Source: Clostridium sp. Cult2
GTDB taxonomy: Bacteria; Bacillota; Clostridia; Tissierellales; Tepidimicrobiaceae
NCBI RefSeq assembly: GCF_021655075.1
Contig: NZ_PPXX01000034.1
Location: forward strand, 1 to 64,000
Reading direction: 5' to 3'
Length of the DNA stretch: 64,000 nucleotides
Below, in pieces: positions 38,005 through 50,986 of the stretch. The notes below the pieces were generated by a model. That model did no database searches, was not told the origin of the DNA, and saw nothing but the letters and a program-made list of their open reading frames with translations. The position numbers and the translations under genes are program-made. Within the stretch, counting starts at the first letter, position 1, and every line of letters starts with the position of its first letter.

Positions 38005-38074
38005 TATATTATGTATATAATTAATATAAATATATAGTTACATATTTAACAAACTATTGTTTGGAGTGTTTAGT

Positions 38075-38302
38075 TTGGGTAAAAAGAATGATAAAAATAT
38101 GCTTCAAAACTTAAGCTTAATAACTCAAATAGGCTTATCTATAATAACTCCTATAATTATAGGAGTATATTTAGGTGGATTTATTGACAAAAAAGTTGGT
38201 ACAGATATGATATTTACTCTAATATTTATTATAATAGGAGCTGGAGCGGGTTTTTTAAATTTATTCAAACTAGCAGATAAAAACAAAAACAATAGGAAGT
38301 GA
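38075..38302 (+). CDS. AtpZ/AtpI family small membrane protein
   Basis: A 75-residue protein with two membrane helices (about 14-34 and 43-63), LITQIGLSIITPIIIGVYLGGFID and a GAGAGFLNLFKLADK end, typical of the AtpZ-like protein that precedes atpI in many operons. AtpZ and AtpI have been linked to divalent-cation transport and to c-ring assembly. The TTG at 38075 is 8 bases behind GGAG; no ATG is available. It is followed after one base by the AtpI-like gene. Confidence 0.8.
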   Translation: MGKKNDKNMLQNLSLITQIGLSIITPIIIGVYLGGFIDKKVGTDMIFTLIFIIIGAGAGFLNLFKLADKNKNNRK

Positions 38303-38303
38303 A

Positions 38304-38696
38304 ATGATGTATAATGATGAAAACCTAACAAATTTGTTAATTAGAAAAACTATTGTATATAGCTTGATTATTGTTGGAATAATGTTTATAGGGTTAAAAG
38401 ATGCAAAACCTTATGTTCTGGGTTTTGTATTTGGAACAACTATAGGCATATTAGGATTTAAATTAATTGAGAAAACTACTGAAAAAGCAGTTACTATGGA
38501 ACCATCAAAAGCATATGGCTATTCTATATTCCATTATTTTATACGATACACTATTTATGCAATAGTCCTTATAGTATCAGCTGTAGCTGATTATTTGAAT
38601 TTTATTACAGCAGTACTTGGATTATTGATGATAAAGATTGTAATTGTAACTTCTGCATTTTATAAAACTAATTACAAGAAAAAAAAGAAAGATTAA
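38304..38696 (+). CDS. atpI: ATP synthase subunit I (AtpI-like)
   Basis: A 130-residue membrane protein with about four helices (17-33, 36-55, 75-96, 98-117), matching the ATP synthase I family, an assembly factor for the c-ring. Assignment leans on position between the AtpZ-like gene and atpB; the sequence itself is divergent, as usual in this family. Two adjacent ATG codons at 38304 and 38307 are both usable behind AGGAAGTG. Confidence 0.75.
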   Translation: MMYNDENLTNLLIRKTIVYSLIIVGIMFIGLKDAKPYVLGFVFGTTIGILGFKLIEKTTEKAVTMEPSKAYGYSIFHYFIRYTIYAIVLIVSAVADYLNFITAVLGLLMIKIVIVTSAFYKTNYKKKKKD

Positions 38697-38757
38697 TCAC
38701 ATTGAAGAAATTTGTTATACTATATTATAGGATTTGAAGAAAGGAGGTTGGAAATAT

Positions 38758-39745
<988 letters not shown>

Positions 39746-39811
39746 GGAGAAGGGTTCCCTAATACAAAGGAGCCCATCTCATAATACCCCTTATGAAAAG
39801 GAGGCTTTGTT

Positions 39812-40318
39812 ATGGAAATAAGGGTAATACCAGAACTCTCATCGATGATTTTAACCTTGTTAGCAGGTTTAATATTATTTTGGGGACTTTCAAAATTATT
39901 GTATAAACCAGTTTCTAAAGTACTTAATGATAGAAAAGAAAATATTCAAAAAGATATAGATGGAGCTAAAGCATTAAAAGAAGAAGCTGTGACATTAAAA
40001 GCAGAGTATGAGTCAAAGCTTCAAGATGCTAAGAATGAAACTCAGGAAATAATTGAAAATGGAAGAAGACGAGGAGAAGAAATAAAAGAAGATATAATAG
40101 TTGAAGCAAAGAAAGAAGCAGAAAATATTGTTGAGAAAGCAAAAAGAGAAATACAAGCTGAAAGGGAAAAAGCCCTTTTAGATGTAAAGATGCAAGCAGG
40201 AGAGATGGCAGTATTAATTGCTTCTAAAATAATTGAAAAAGATGTAGACATGGCTTCTCAACAGAATTTAATCGAAAAATTTGTAGATGAGGTAGGTACG
40301 AGAGAATGGCAAAATTAG
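39812..40318 (+). CDS. atpF: ATP synthase F0 subunit b
   Basis: A 168-residue stator subunit: one N-terminal membrane helix (about 10-28, ILTLLAGLILFWGLSKLLY), then a long charged helix rich in Glu, Lys and Ala with tandem EAKKEAENIVEKAKREI-like pattern. It overlaps atpH by 13 bases. AAAGGAGG precedes the ATG. Confidence 0.95.
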   Translation: MEIRVIPELSSMILTLLAGLILFWGLSKLLYKPVSKVLNDRKENIQKDIDGAKALKEEAVTLKAEYESKLQDAKNETQEIIENGRRRGEEIKEDIIVEAKKEAENIVEKAKREIQAEREKALLDVKMQAGEMAVLIASKIIEKDVDMASQQNLIEKFVDEVGTREWQN

Positions 40319-40848
40319 TAGGCAAAAGATATGCTGAAGCTCTCTTTGAAGCTGGTTTAGAATTAAATAAATTGGAAGATTTTAAAGAAGATATTGGTAA
40401 AGTTTCGAATATCTTGAAGAATGAAATAGCACTTCAAAAGATATTAAGTCATCCTAAGATTTCAAAGGATGAGAAAAAAGATTTATTATCTTCTATATTT
40501 AAGGATAAAGTATCCTATGAGATACTTAATTTTCTATATATTATTGTAGATAAAAGAAGAGAAGGATATTTAATTGAAATATCAAAGGAATTTGAAGAAC
40601 TGTTTAATGAACATAATAACATTATAGAGGTAACGGCTATAACAGCTATTGATATGAATAAGAAGCTTAAAAACAAGCTAGTTCATGTACTTAGCAACAA
40701 AACCAATAAGACTATAATATTAAACAATATTGTAGATAGAAATGTTATAGGCGGAGTTCTTTTAAGGGTAGAAAACAAAATTATAGACGGAACCATAAGA
40801 GGACAATTACAAAGTATAGAAAAAACTTTAAAAGGCGCAACATTATAG
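40306..40848 (+). CDS. atpH: ATP synthase F1 subunit delta
   Basis: A 180-residue stalk protein linking F1 to subunit b. MAKLVGKRYAEALFEAG, FLYIIVDKRREGYLIEI and the C-terminal VIGGVLLRVENKIIDGTIRGQL are family features. It begins within the end of atpF, as in many operons, so it depends on translational coupling. Confidence 0.94.
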   Translation: MAKLVGKRYAEALFEAGLELNKLEDFKEDIGKVSNILKNEIALQKILSHPKISKDEKKDLLSSIFKDKVSYEILNFLYIIVDKRREGYLIEISKEFEELFNEHNNIIEVTAITAIDMNKKLKNKLVHVLSNKTNKTIILNNIVDRNVIGGVLLRVENKIIDGTIRGQLQSIEKTLKGATL

Positions 40849-42369
<1,521 letters not shown>

Positions 42370-42399
42370 TATTCCCTTAATAATTTGGGGGTGGAATAA

Positions 42400-44674
<2,275 letters not shown>

Positions 44675-44676
44675 TT

Positions 44677-45102
44677 ATGGGTTTTATGCTTAAAATAGTT
44701 ACCCCGGATAGGGCTTTCTTCTCCGATGAAGTAGATAGGGTCATCGTAAGAGGAATAGAAGGGGATTTAGCCGTTTTGAAAAACCGAGCACCTCTAGTAA
44801 CTCCCCTTGCCATAGGGAAAGTAAGGATAACTAAGGATGGAAAAGAAAGAGTAGCTGCAATAGTAGATGGTTATCTTTCTGTTCAAAAAGATAAAACCAC
44901 AATTGTAACGGATTCTGCTGAATGGCCTGAGGAAATAGACGTAGAAAGAGCTGAAAATGCAAAGATGAGAGCAGAAAAACGTTTAAGGGAAAAACCCAAT
45001 GGTTTAGATATACTTAGAGCTGAAAATGCTCTAAAGAGAGCACTAAATAGGTTGGAAGTGGCAAACATTAAAAAAATTAACGATGAAAAATTTAACCGAT
45101 AA
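44677..45102 (+). CDS. atpC: ATP synthase F1 subunit epsilon
   Basis: A 141-residue regulatory subunit with an N-terminal beta sandwich (FMLKIVTPDRAFFSDEVDRV, GIEGDLAVLKNRAPLVTPLAIG) and a C-terminal two-helix arm (VERAENAKMRAEKRL, ALKRALNRLEVANIK) that can inhibit ATP hydrolysis. It follows atpD after two bases; last gene of the operon. Confidence 0.95.
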   Translation: MGFMLKIVTPDRAFFSDEVDRVIVRGIEGDLAVLKNRAPLVTPLAIGKVRITKDGKERVAAIVDGYLSVQKDKTTIVTDSAEWPEEIDVERAENAKMRAEKRLREKPNGLDILRAENALKRALNRLEVANIKKINDEKFNR

Positions 45103-45113
45103 GGTATAAAAAG

Positions 45114-45160
45114 TACCCTTTCTTGGTAATACTTTTATCATAAGGAAAGGGTATTTTTTT
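45114..45160 (+). terminator. Intrinsic terminator of the atp operon
   Basis: TACCCTTTC (45114-45122) and GAAAGGGTA (45145-45153) pair, with secondary pairing in the loop (TTGGTAA/TTATCATAA region), followed by at least seven T. Confidence 0.88.
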
Positions 45161-45236
45161 GTGATAAAAATGTTTTGTCCCCCTTTACATTTTTATTCTA
45201 ATACCCTTTTCCTTAAAAAAAATTGGAGGTAAGGGT

Positions 45237-46034
45237 ATGAAAAGATATGGTAAATTCTTAATGTTGGGAATCATCATTATATTATTAATCCCTGTATTTG
45301 GATTTAGTCAGGACAAATACGAGGAAAAAGAATTGTTAATGGGAATTTTAGAGGAGACGGGAGCTGCTTTTTTAGAAGGGGACATAAGTTTAGGTGGGGT
45401 TATTCTTGATAGGTTTACAGGATATGAAGAGATTAGAGATATTGGAGACACCCTTAGAAATAAATTGGATATTAAAGGTAGCCCAATAGAATTTGGACGT
45501 CAATATAATGAATTAGAAAATAACTATTATTGGGAAGAGCTTATTGAAGAAGAGGGATTTATTCAACTTATAGTTCAAGGTTTTGATAACTATAACAATA
45601 TAGTTACCATTACGTTATCCTCCTATGTAGACGTAGATCAAGGACCAGGTGAAACATCTCTTTTCATAAATTTAATAAATAAGGAGCAATTTGTTGAAAT
45701 AAATGATATAATAATAAAGGTGGAAAAGATTTTTGAAGAATATGAAAAACCTGTGAATATTACTACTTGCGTTATTGGAACTTTTGATGGAGAAATAAGT
45801 ACAAAAGAAAATGAAAAAAGAATTCTAGGAGTGACAAAAGCTATTAAGGGAAGAGTTGTAGAAGAATACAAAGAAGATGGCATTTTAAGTCTTTCAATCT
45901 TCACTCCTTATATTGAGGAACATGTATTTACAGGAAATAGTAAGATGAATTTAAATATTGCAGTTCGATTCAATGAATATGAAGATAGGACCTATATTTG
46001 GATAGGGACTCCTATAATAACTATTGGCTACTAG
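45237..46034 (+). CDS. YwmB-like exported protein
   Basis: A 265-residue protein with an N-terminal signal peptide or anchor (FLMLGIIIILLIPVFGFSQ). The rest, alternating beta and helical segments with QLIVQGFDNYNNIVTITLSSY and TCVIGTFDGEIS, fits the YwmB family (TATA-box-binding-like fold), chiefly from gene position: in B. subtilis ywmB also lies between the atp operon and murA-spoIID-spoIIQ. Function unknown; expression in sporulation is a reasonable guess. ATG behind TTGGAGGTAAGGG. Confidence 0.7.
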   Translation: MKRYGKFLMLGIIIILLIPVFGFSQDKYEEKELLMGILEETGAAFLEGDISLGGVILDRFTGYEEIRDIGDTLRNKLDIKGSPIEFGRQYNELENNYYWEELIEEEGFIQLIVQGFDNYNNIVTITLSSYVDVDQGPGETSLFINLINKEQFVEINDIIIKVEKIFEEYEKPVNITTCVIGTFDGEISTKENEKRILGVTKAIKGRVVEEYKEDGILSLSIFTPYIEEHVFTGNSKMNLNIAVRFNEYEDRTYIWIGTPIITIGY

Positions 46035-46052
46035 AATTAGGAGGGGATTTGT

Positions 46053-47303
46053 TTGAATAAAATAATGGTGGAAAAGAGTCCTCCATTAAGGGGAAATGTA
46101 AGAATTAGTGGAGCTAAGAATTCTGCACTACCTATTTTGGCTGCCTCATTATTAGGAACAGAGGATATTATATTAGAAGATGTACCCAGACTTAAGGATG
46201 TAGATGTTATATCTGAGGTATTATCATCTTTAGGGGCAAAGGTAGATTTTTTAGATGAAGGAATTATTAAAATTAATTCTAAAGATATTAATAATTATGA
46301 AACCCCCTATGAGTTGATGAGTAAGATGAGAGCATCTTTTCTAGTGATGGGACCTTTGTTGACCCGGCTTGGGAAAACTAAAACATCCTTACCTGGTGGA
46401 TGCGCTATTGGAACTAGGCCCATAGATTTACATTTAAAAGGTTTTAGGGCTTTAGGAGCAGAAATAGATGTGGACCATGGTAATATTGGCGCCTATGCAG
46501 ATAGACTAATTGGAGATAGAATCTACTTAGACTTTCCAAGTGTTGGAGCTACTGAAAATATTATGATGGCTGCAGTAATGGCAGAAGGGGAAACCATAAT
46601 AGATAATGCAGCTATGGAACCTGAAATAGTTGACTTAGCAAATTTCCTCAACAAATTAGGTGGGGATGTTAAAGGAGCTGGTACTAGCAGCATTAGGATA
46701 AAAGGAGTAAAAGAGTTAGGTGGTGCGACTCATTCCATCATTCCAGATAGGATTGAAGCAGGAACCTTTATGGTAGCTGCAGCTATTACTAAAGGGGATA
46801 TAATAGTAGAAAATGTTATTACCAGTCATATAAAGCCCGTAATTGCAAAACTTAGAGAGGCTGGATGCCAAATATATGAAAATGGGGATAAGGTAAGAGT
46901 AATAGGAGCCGATGAAATAAAGGCAGTAGATATTAAAACTTTACCATATCCAGGATTTCCTACGGACATGCAAGCTCAATTCATGGCACTTATGAGTGTC
47001 TGTAAAGGGACAAGTGTAGTAATTGAAACAGTTTTTGAAAATAGATTTATGCATGTTGATGAGCTAAAGAGGATGGGAGCAGATATCAAAATAGATGGTA
47101 GATCTGCAATTATTCAAGGGGTAGATCATTTAATGTCAGCCCCAGTAAAAGCTACGGATTTGAGAGCAGGAGCAGCCTTAGTACTAGCAGGGCTAGTTTC
47201 TGATGGGGTTACAAAAATTGAAAACATTTATCATATAGATAGAGGATATGACAATATAGAGGAAAAGATTACGAAGCTAGGAGGAAAGATTTATAGAGTT
47301 TAG
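46053..47303 (+). CDS. murA: UDP-N-acetylglucosamine 1-carboxyvinyltransferase
   Basis: First committed step of peptidoglycan synthesis: transfers enolpyruvate from PEP to UDP-GlcNAc. The 416-residue protein begins with PLRGNVRISGAKNSALPILAAS, has the catalytic Cys117 in LPGGCAIGTRPIDLHLKG (the residue attacked by fosfomycin is present) and the late GFPTDMQAQFMAL and ENRFMHVDEL. TTG start behind AGGAGGGGA. No second murA copy is seen beside fba/glpX, where B. subtilis has murAB. Confidence 0.97.
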   Translation: MNKIMVEKSPPLRGNVRISGAKNSALPILAASLLGTEDIILEDVPRLKDVDVISEVLSSLGAKVDFLDEGIIKINSKDINNYETPYELMSKMRASFLVMGPLLTRLGKTKTSLPGGCAIGTRPIDLHLKGFRALGAEIDVDHGNIGAYADRLIGDRIYLDFPSVGATENIMMAAVMAEGETIIDNAAMEPEIVDLANFLNKLGGDVKGAGTSSIRIKGVKELGGATHSIIPDRIEAGTFMVAAAITKGDIIVENVITSHIKPVIAKLREAGCQIYENGDKVRVIGADEIKAVDIKTLPYPGFPTDMQAQFMALMSVCKGTSVVIETVFENRFMHVDELKRMGADIKIDGRSAIIQGVDHLMSAPVKATDLRAGAALVLAGLVSDGVTKIENIYHIDRGYDNIEEKITKLGGKIYRV

Positions 47304-47312
47304 GCAGAAAAC

Positions 47313-47340
47313 AAGACAGGGGGACGGTTCTCTTGTCTTA
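47313..47340. terminator. Palindromic terminator, repeat family 1 (copy d)
   Basis: AAGACAGG and CTTGTCTT pair (one G-U) around GGGACGGTTCT. It lies 10 bases after the murA stop codon and is followed by ATTCTATAATG, without a T-run, so its efficiency as a terminator is uncertain. Confidence 0.6.
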
Positions 47341-47346
47341 TTCTAT

Positions 47347-47386
47347 AATGTATAATTGTTGGGGCGACCTTTGGTCGTCCTATTTT
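47347..47386. repeat. Palindromic repeat family 3 (copy c)
   Basis: AATGTATAATTGTT precedes GGGCGACC (47362-47369), TTT, GGTCGTCC (47373-47380), then TATTTTTC. The T-run makes this copy a credible terminator after murA. It directly follows a family 1 element, so two repeat families are stacked here. Confidence 0.7.
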
Positions 47387-47450
47387 TCTTGTTATAATTT
47401 TATCTTCCCCAGCATATGATATTGTATACCAAAGGTAAGAGGGGGAGGAC

Positions 47451-48482
47451 ATGAAAAAAATTGGAATATATACTATTGTGGTTTTGGTAGTAACTATCTT
47501 TATACCGTCCATAATAGTTAAAACCTTTAATTTTGTTCCAAAAGAAAACAGATTGGTTAAAAAAATTATTAAATCTCAAGAGGAAGAAACTCCTCCTGAA
47601 GAAGAATTTGATGGACATATAATAGTATATGATACCAGGAATCAACAGGTTATTGAGATGCCCTTAGAAGAATATATAAAGGGGGTTGTGGCTGCAGAAA
47701 TGCCTGCTGAGTTTCATATTGAAGCATTAAAAGCTCAAGCTATTGCTAGTAGAACCTATGCTATAAGTAGAACACTGAAATATATAGAAGGTCATCCTGA
47801 TCATATTGAGGCTCCTCTTTGTACAGGCATTCACTGCCAAGCTTATCTTACTTTAGAAGAATTAAATAATCTTCATCCTAAAGACTGGGAAGAGAAATAT
47901 TGGTCTAAGATTGAAAAAGCTGTAGATTCTACTAAGGGAATCGTTTTATATTATAGAGACGAGATAATAGAACCTCTATACCATTCTACTAGTGGAGGTA
48001 TGACAGAAGATGCACAAGATGTATTTGCAGTGGATTTACCTTATTTAAAATCGGTAGAAAGCCCCTATGAAGAAGAAGCGCCAAAATTTAGGAGCTTAGT
48101 CACTATGACTGGAGATGAATTTATAAATATATTATTAAAAAAATATCCAGGTTCAAATATTACCAAAGATAATCTAGGGGAAAAGATAAAACTAGTAGAA
48201 AAAACCAAAAGTGGAAGGATAAAAAAACTAGCCATTGATGGTTCCGTAATAAATGGTAGAGAGATAAGAGAATTGTTTGATTTGAATTCAACAAATTTTA
48301 AAATAACCTATAATCCAAAGAACAATATAGTGGATATAGAAACCATAGGATATGGTCATGGCGTTGGCATGAGTCAATGGGGAGCCAATGGTATGGCTAA
48401 GAACGATAAGGATTATGAAGAAATATTGAAACATTATTATACAGGAGTGGAGCTACAACAATTTGCAATGGACGACTTTTAG
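47451..48482 (+). CDS. spoIID: Stage II sporulation protein D
   Basis: A 343-residue membrane-anchored lytic transglycosylase needed for engulfment of the forespore. N-terminal anchor at about 4-22, then the SpoIID domain with MPLEEYIKGVVAAEMPAEFHIEALKAQAIASRTYAI (catalytic Glu in AAEMPAEF), YHSTSGGMTEDAQDVF and the C-terminal GYGHGVGMSQWGANGMAK. Made in the mother cell in the sigma-E regulon in known species. Followed by spoIIQ and spoIIID. Confidence 0.97.
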   Translation: MKKIGIYTIVVLVVTIFIPSIIVKTFNFVPKENRLVKKIIKSQEEETPPEEEFDGHIIVYDTRNQQVIEMPLEEYIKGVVAAEMPAEFHIEALKAQAIASRTYAISRTLKYIEGHPDHIEAPLCTGIHCQAYLTLEELNNLHPKDWEEKYWSKIEKAVDSTKGIVLYYRDEIIEPLYHSTSGGMTEDAQDVFAVDLPYLKSVESPYEEEAPKFRSLVTMTGDEFINILLKKYPGSNITKDNLGEKIKLVEKTKSGRIKKLAIDGSVINGREIRELFDLNSTNFKITYNPKNNIVDIETIGYGHGVGMSQWGANGMAKNDKDYEEILKHYYTGVELQQFAMDDF

Positions 48483-48494
48483 TCGTCTTTTTTT
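48471..48494 (+). terminator. Intrinsic terminator overlapping the end of spoIID
   Basis: GACGACT (48471-48477), TTT, AGTCGTC (48481-48487) and seven T. The stem includes the last three codons and the stop, so translation would influence folding. Confidence 0.88.
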
Positions 48495-48527
48495 AAGACA
48501 AGGGGACGGTTCTCTTGTCTTATTTTT
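48495..48527. terminator. Palindromic terminator, repeat family 1 (copy e)
   Basis: AAGACAAG (48495-48502), GGGACGGTTCT, CTTGTCTT (48514-48521), then ATTTTTT. Directly adjoins the spoIID terminator, giving two hairpins in tandem before spoIIQ. Confidence 0.75.
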
Positions 48528-48597
48528 TATACAAATTTATATATCTCCATGTATTAAATAGATAAAAATGGAAACAATACCTAATGGAGGTGGAGGA

Positions 48598-49392
48598 ATG
48601 AAAAATAGATGGGCTAAATTGATTGAAAAAGATGGATTTTATATTATCTTATTTATCTGCGTATGTGTAGTAGCAGTTACAACGGTATTAGTTTCTAAGA
48701 GAAATTTAACTGAAAGCAATAAAGACAATCTATCTGAGATGGAAGATTTTATCATCATCAATGATGAATTAAATTTAGAATCTACCTTGGGAATATCTAA
48801 GATGGAGGAAGAGGAAATAGTTCAGGAAACAATGGAAGAAATCCCAGAATTTGAAGAGGAAGAAATAAAGGAAAACGAAGAAGCTAAAGAGACAATGGCG
48901 GAAGCAGAGAAAGAAGAAATGGAAGAGGACTTAGAATTTGTTGAGAAAGAACTTCCTCCAAATTCAATGGAAAACATGATAGCACCAGTAGAAGGGGTAT
49001 TAGGTACAGGTTATACTAAGGACAACTTAATCTATTCGGAAACTCTAGAAGAATGGACAGGACATAAAGGAATAGATATATTAGCGGAAGAAGATAGTCA
49101 AGTAGTAGCTGCTTTATCGGGAATAGTACAAGAAGTATATAATGATGAATTATGGGGAATAGTAATAATACTAGACCATGGCAATGGGTTAATGACTAAA
49201 TATGCAAATCTATCTACGGCAGATATGGTTAAGGAAGGTATTAAGGTAAACAAGGGGGATTTAATAGGTAAGGTAGGTAGAACAGCTCCCATTGAAATGA
49301 TGATGGAACCTCATATTCATTTTGAAGTAATCAAAGATGGGATAAGCGTTGATCCTAAAGAACATATGCCAGCCTTTATATACTCAAACTAG
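48598..49392 (+). CDS. spoIIQ: SpoIIQ-like LytM/M23 domain protein
   Basis: A 264-residue protein: one N-terminal membrane helix (about 14-32), an extremely Glu-rich spacer (about 50-125), then an M23/LytM domain with GHKGIDI, DHGNGLMTKYANLS, GDLIGKVG and PHIHFEV. The zinc motifs HxxxD and HxH are both intact, as in Clostridioides difficile SpoIIQ and unlike the degenerate B. subtilis protein. SpoIIQ forms the forespore half of the engulfment channel with SpoIIIAH. ATG at 48598 follows TGGAGGTGGAGG. Confidence 0.9.
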   Translation: MKNRWAKLIEKDGFYIILFICVCVVAVTTVLVSKRNLTESNKDNLSEMEDFIIINDELNLESTLGISKMEEEEIVQETMEEIPEFEEEEIKENEEAKETMAEAEKEEMEEDLEFVEKELPPNSMENMIAPVEGVLGTGYTKDNLIYSETLEEWTGHKGIDILAEEDSQVVAALSGIVQEVYNDELWGIVIILDHGNGLMTKYANLSTADMVKEGIKVNKGDLIGKVGRTAPIEMMMEPHIHFEVIKDGISVDPKEHMPAFIYSN

Positions 49393-49480
49393 CATATATT
49401 TGTTCTATTAGGAATTTAAAATGCATATGTATTTACAAAGATTAAAAACCCAAATCAAAGTTCAAAGGGGGTAGACCTAT

Positions 49481-49735
49481 TTGAAAGATTATATAGAAGA
49501 AAGGGCATTGGAAATTGCAAAGTACATAATAAGTGAAAAAGCTACAGTAAGGCAAGCAGCAGGTGTTTTTGGTGTGAGTAAGAGCACAGTACATAAGGAT
49601 GTGACAGAGCGTCTTCCCAAGATAAACCCTCTTATAGCAACTATGGTAAAACAAGTTCTTGAACAAAACAAAGCTGAAAGGCATATTAGAGGGGGGAAAG
49701 CAACTAAATTAAAATACAAAGCCATCAACGATTAA
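49481..49735 (+). CDS. spoIIID: Sporulation transcription factor SpoIIID
   Basis: An 84-residue DNA-binding protein tuning the mother-cell sigma-E regulon. MKDYIEERALEIAKYIISE and the helix-turn-helix VRQAAGVFGVSKSTVHKDVTERL match the family closely; the basic tail ends HIRGGKATKLKYK. Starts with TTG behind AAAGGGGGTAG. Followed by mbl, as in B. subtilis. Confidence 0.97.
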   Translation: MKDYIEERALEIAKYIISEKATVRQAAGVFGVSKSTVHKDVTERLPKINPLIATMVKQVLEQNKAERHIRGGKATKLKYKAIND

Positions 49736-49741
49736 ATAGGT

Positions 49742-49779
49742 CCATAAGGAAAGACAAAAGTCTATCCTTATGGGCCTTT
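49742..49779 (+). terminator. Intrinsic terminator after spoIIID
   Basis: CCATAAGGA (49742-49750) and TCCTTATGG (49765-49773) form a 9-bp stem with an inner AGAC/GTCT pairing, followed by GCCTTTT. Confidence 0.85.
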
Positions 49780-49889
49780 TGGTTATTTTGGATAATATTG
49801 CAAATAAAAAGGAATTTATAGGTTTATGTAGAATTAATATATGATATAATGTATAAGTATATAGAGATGATAGAAGGGGGCAAATATAT

Positions 49890-50918
49890 ATGGCTGCTTT
49901 TAGGACGGATTTGGGTATTGATTTAGGAACAGCTAGCATTTTAGTATATGCAAAGGGTAAAGGAATAGTGCTAAACGAACCCTCAGTTGTAGCAATTGAT
50001 CAAAATACCAATAAATTTTTAGCTGTAGGGGAAGAAGCAAAAAAGATGCTTGGAAGAACCCCGGGTAATATAATAGCTTTACGCCCTATGAAAGATGGAG
50101 TGATTTCCAATTATCAGGTTACTGAGAGGATGTTGAAATATTTTTTTTCTAAAGCTATAGGAAGAAGTATTTTCAAACCCAGAGTTATAATATGTGTACC
50201 TAGTGGAATTACGGAAGTAGAAAAAAGAGCGGTACTCGAAGCCAGTAACCACGCGGGAGCTAGAAAGACTTTTCTTATAGAAGAACCTATTGCTGCAGCA
50301 ATAGGTGCAGGAATAGATATAACGGAACCAAATGGTAATATGATAGTGGATATTGGAGGAGGAACTACTGATGTGGCGGTTATTTCTTTAGGGGGTATAG
50401 TTATAAGTAGGTCCATGAAAGTTGCAGGGGATGAATGCAATGAATCCATTGTTCGATATATAAGGAAGAAACATAATATGATGATAGGAGAAAGGAGTGC
50501 AGAGGATTTAAAAATCCAAATAGGAACTGCATATCCTAGGGAAAAAGAAGTCTTTATGGAAGTTAGAGGTAGAAATCTGTTAACTGGATTGCCAAGGACT
50601 GTAAATATATCTTCTAGCGAAATGCTGGAAGCTCTAGAAGAGTCAGTTTCCCAAATAATTGATACAGTTCATTCTGTTTTTGAAAGAACTCCTCCAGAAT
50701 TAGCAGCTGATATAGGGAATAAAGGAATAGTAATGACTGGCGGTGGCGCTTTATTACATGGAATGGATAAACTTATTACGAAAAAGACTGGGATAAAGGT
50801 GAATATTGTTGAAGATCCTATAGGTTCAGTGGCTATAGGAACGGGAAGAGCCTTAGATTGGGTAAATTTATTGGAATCAGATTTAATAGATTCAGATTCA
50901 ATGAGGATAAAAGGTTAA
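49890..50918 (+). CDS. mbl: MreB/Mbl-type rod-shape actin homologue
   Basis: A 342-residue actin-like ATPase guiding cell-wall synthesis. DLGIDLGTASILVYAKGKGIVLNEPSVVA at the start, PRVIICVPSGITEVEKRAV, the phosphate-binding MIVDIGGGTTDVAVISLGGI and VMTGGGALLHGMD. Placed between spoIIID and flagellar rod genes, the position of mbl in B. subtilis; the paralogue name rests on that synteny. AGAAGGGGG precedes ATG. Confidence 0.94.
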   Translation: MAAFRTDLGIDLGTASILVYAKGKGIVLNEPSVVAIDQNTNKFLAVGEEAKKMLGRTPGNIIALRPMKDGVISNYQVTERMLKYFFSKAIGRSIFKPRVIICVPSGITEVEKRAVLEASNHAGARKTFLIEEPIAAAIGAGIDITEPNGNMIVDIGGGTTDVAVISLGGIVISRSMKVAGDECNESIVRYIRKKHNMMIGERSAEDLKIQIGTAYPREKEVFMEVRGRNLLTGLPRTVNISSSEMLEALEESVSQIIDTVHSVFERTPPELAADIGNKGIVMTGGGALLHGMDKLITKKTGIKVNIVEDPIGSVAIGTGRALDWVNLLESDLIDSDSMRIKG

Positions 50919-50986
50919 AGTCCTATTAAAATATGTCGATAGTAATTATTGAGATTTATATATGGATTCAAGGAAGGGGAATTTAA

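Noticed and set aside
47400-47645. Minus-strand ORFs opposite the spoIID start
   Set aside because: Antisense to a well-supported gene with no ribosome binding site or recognisable domain.
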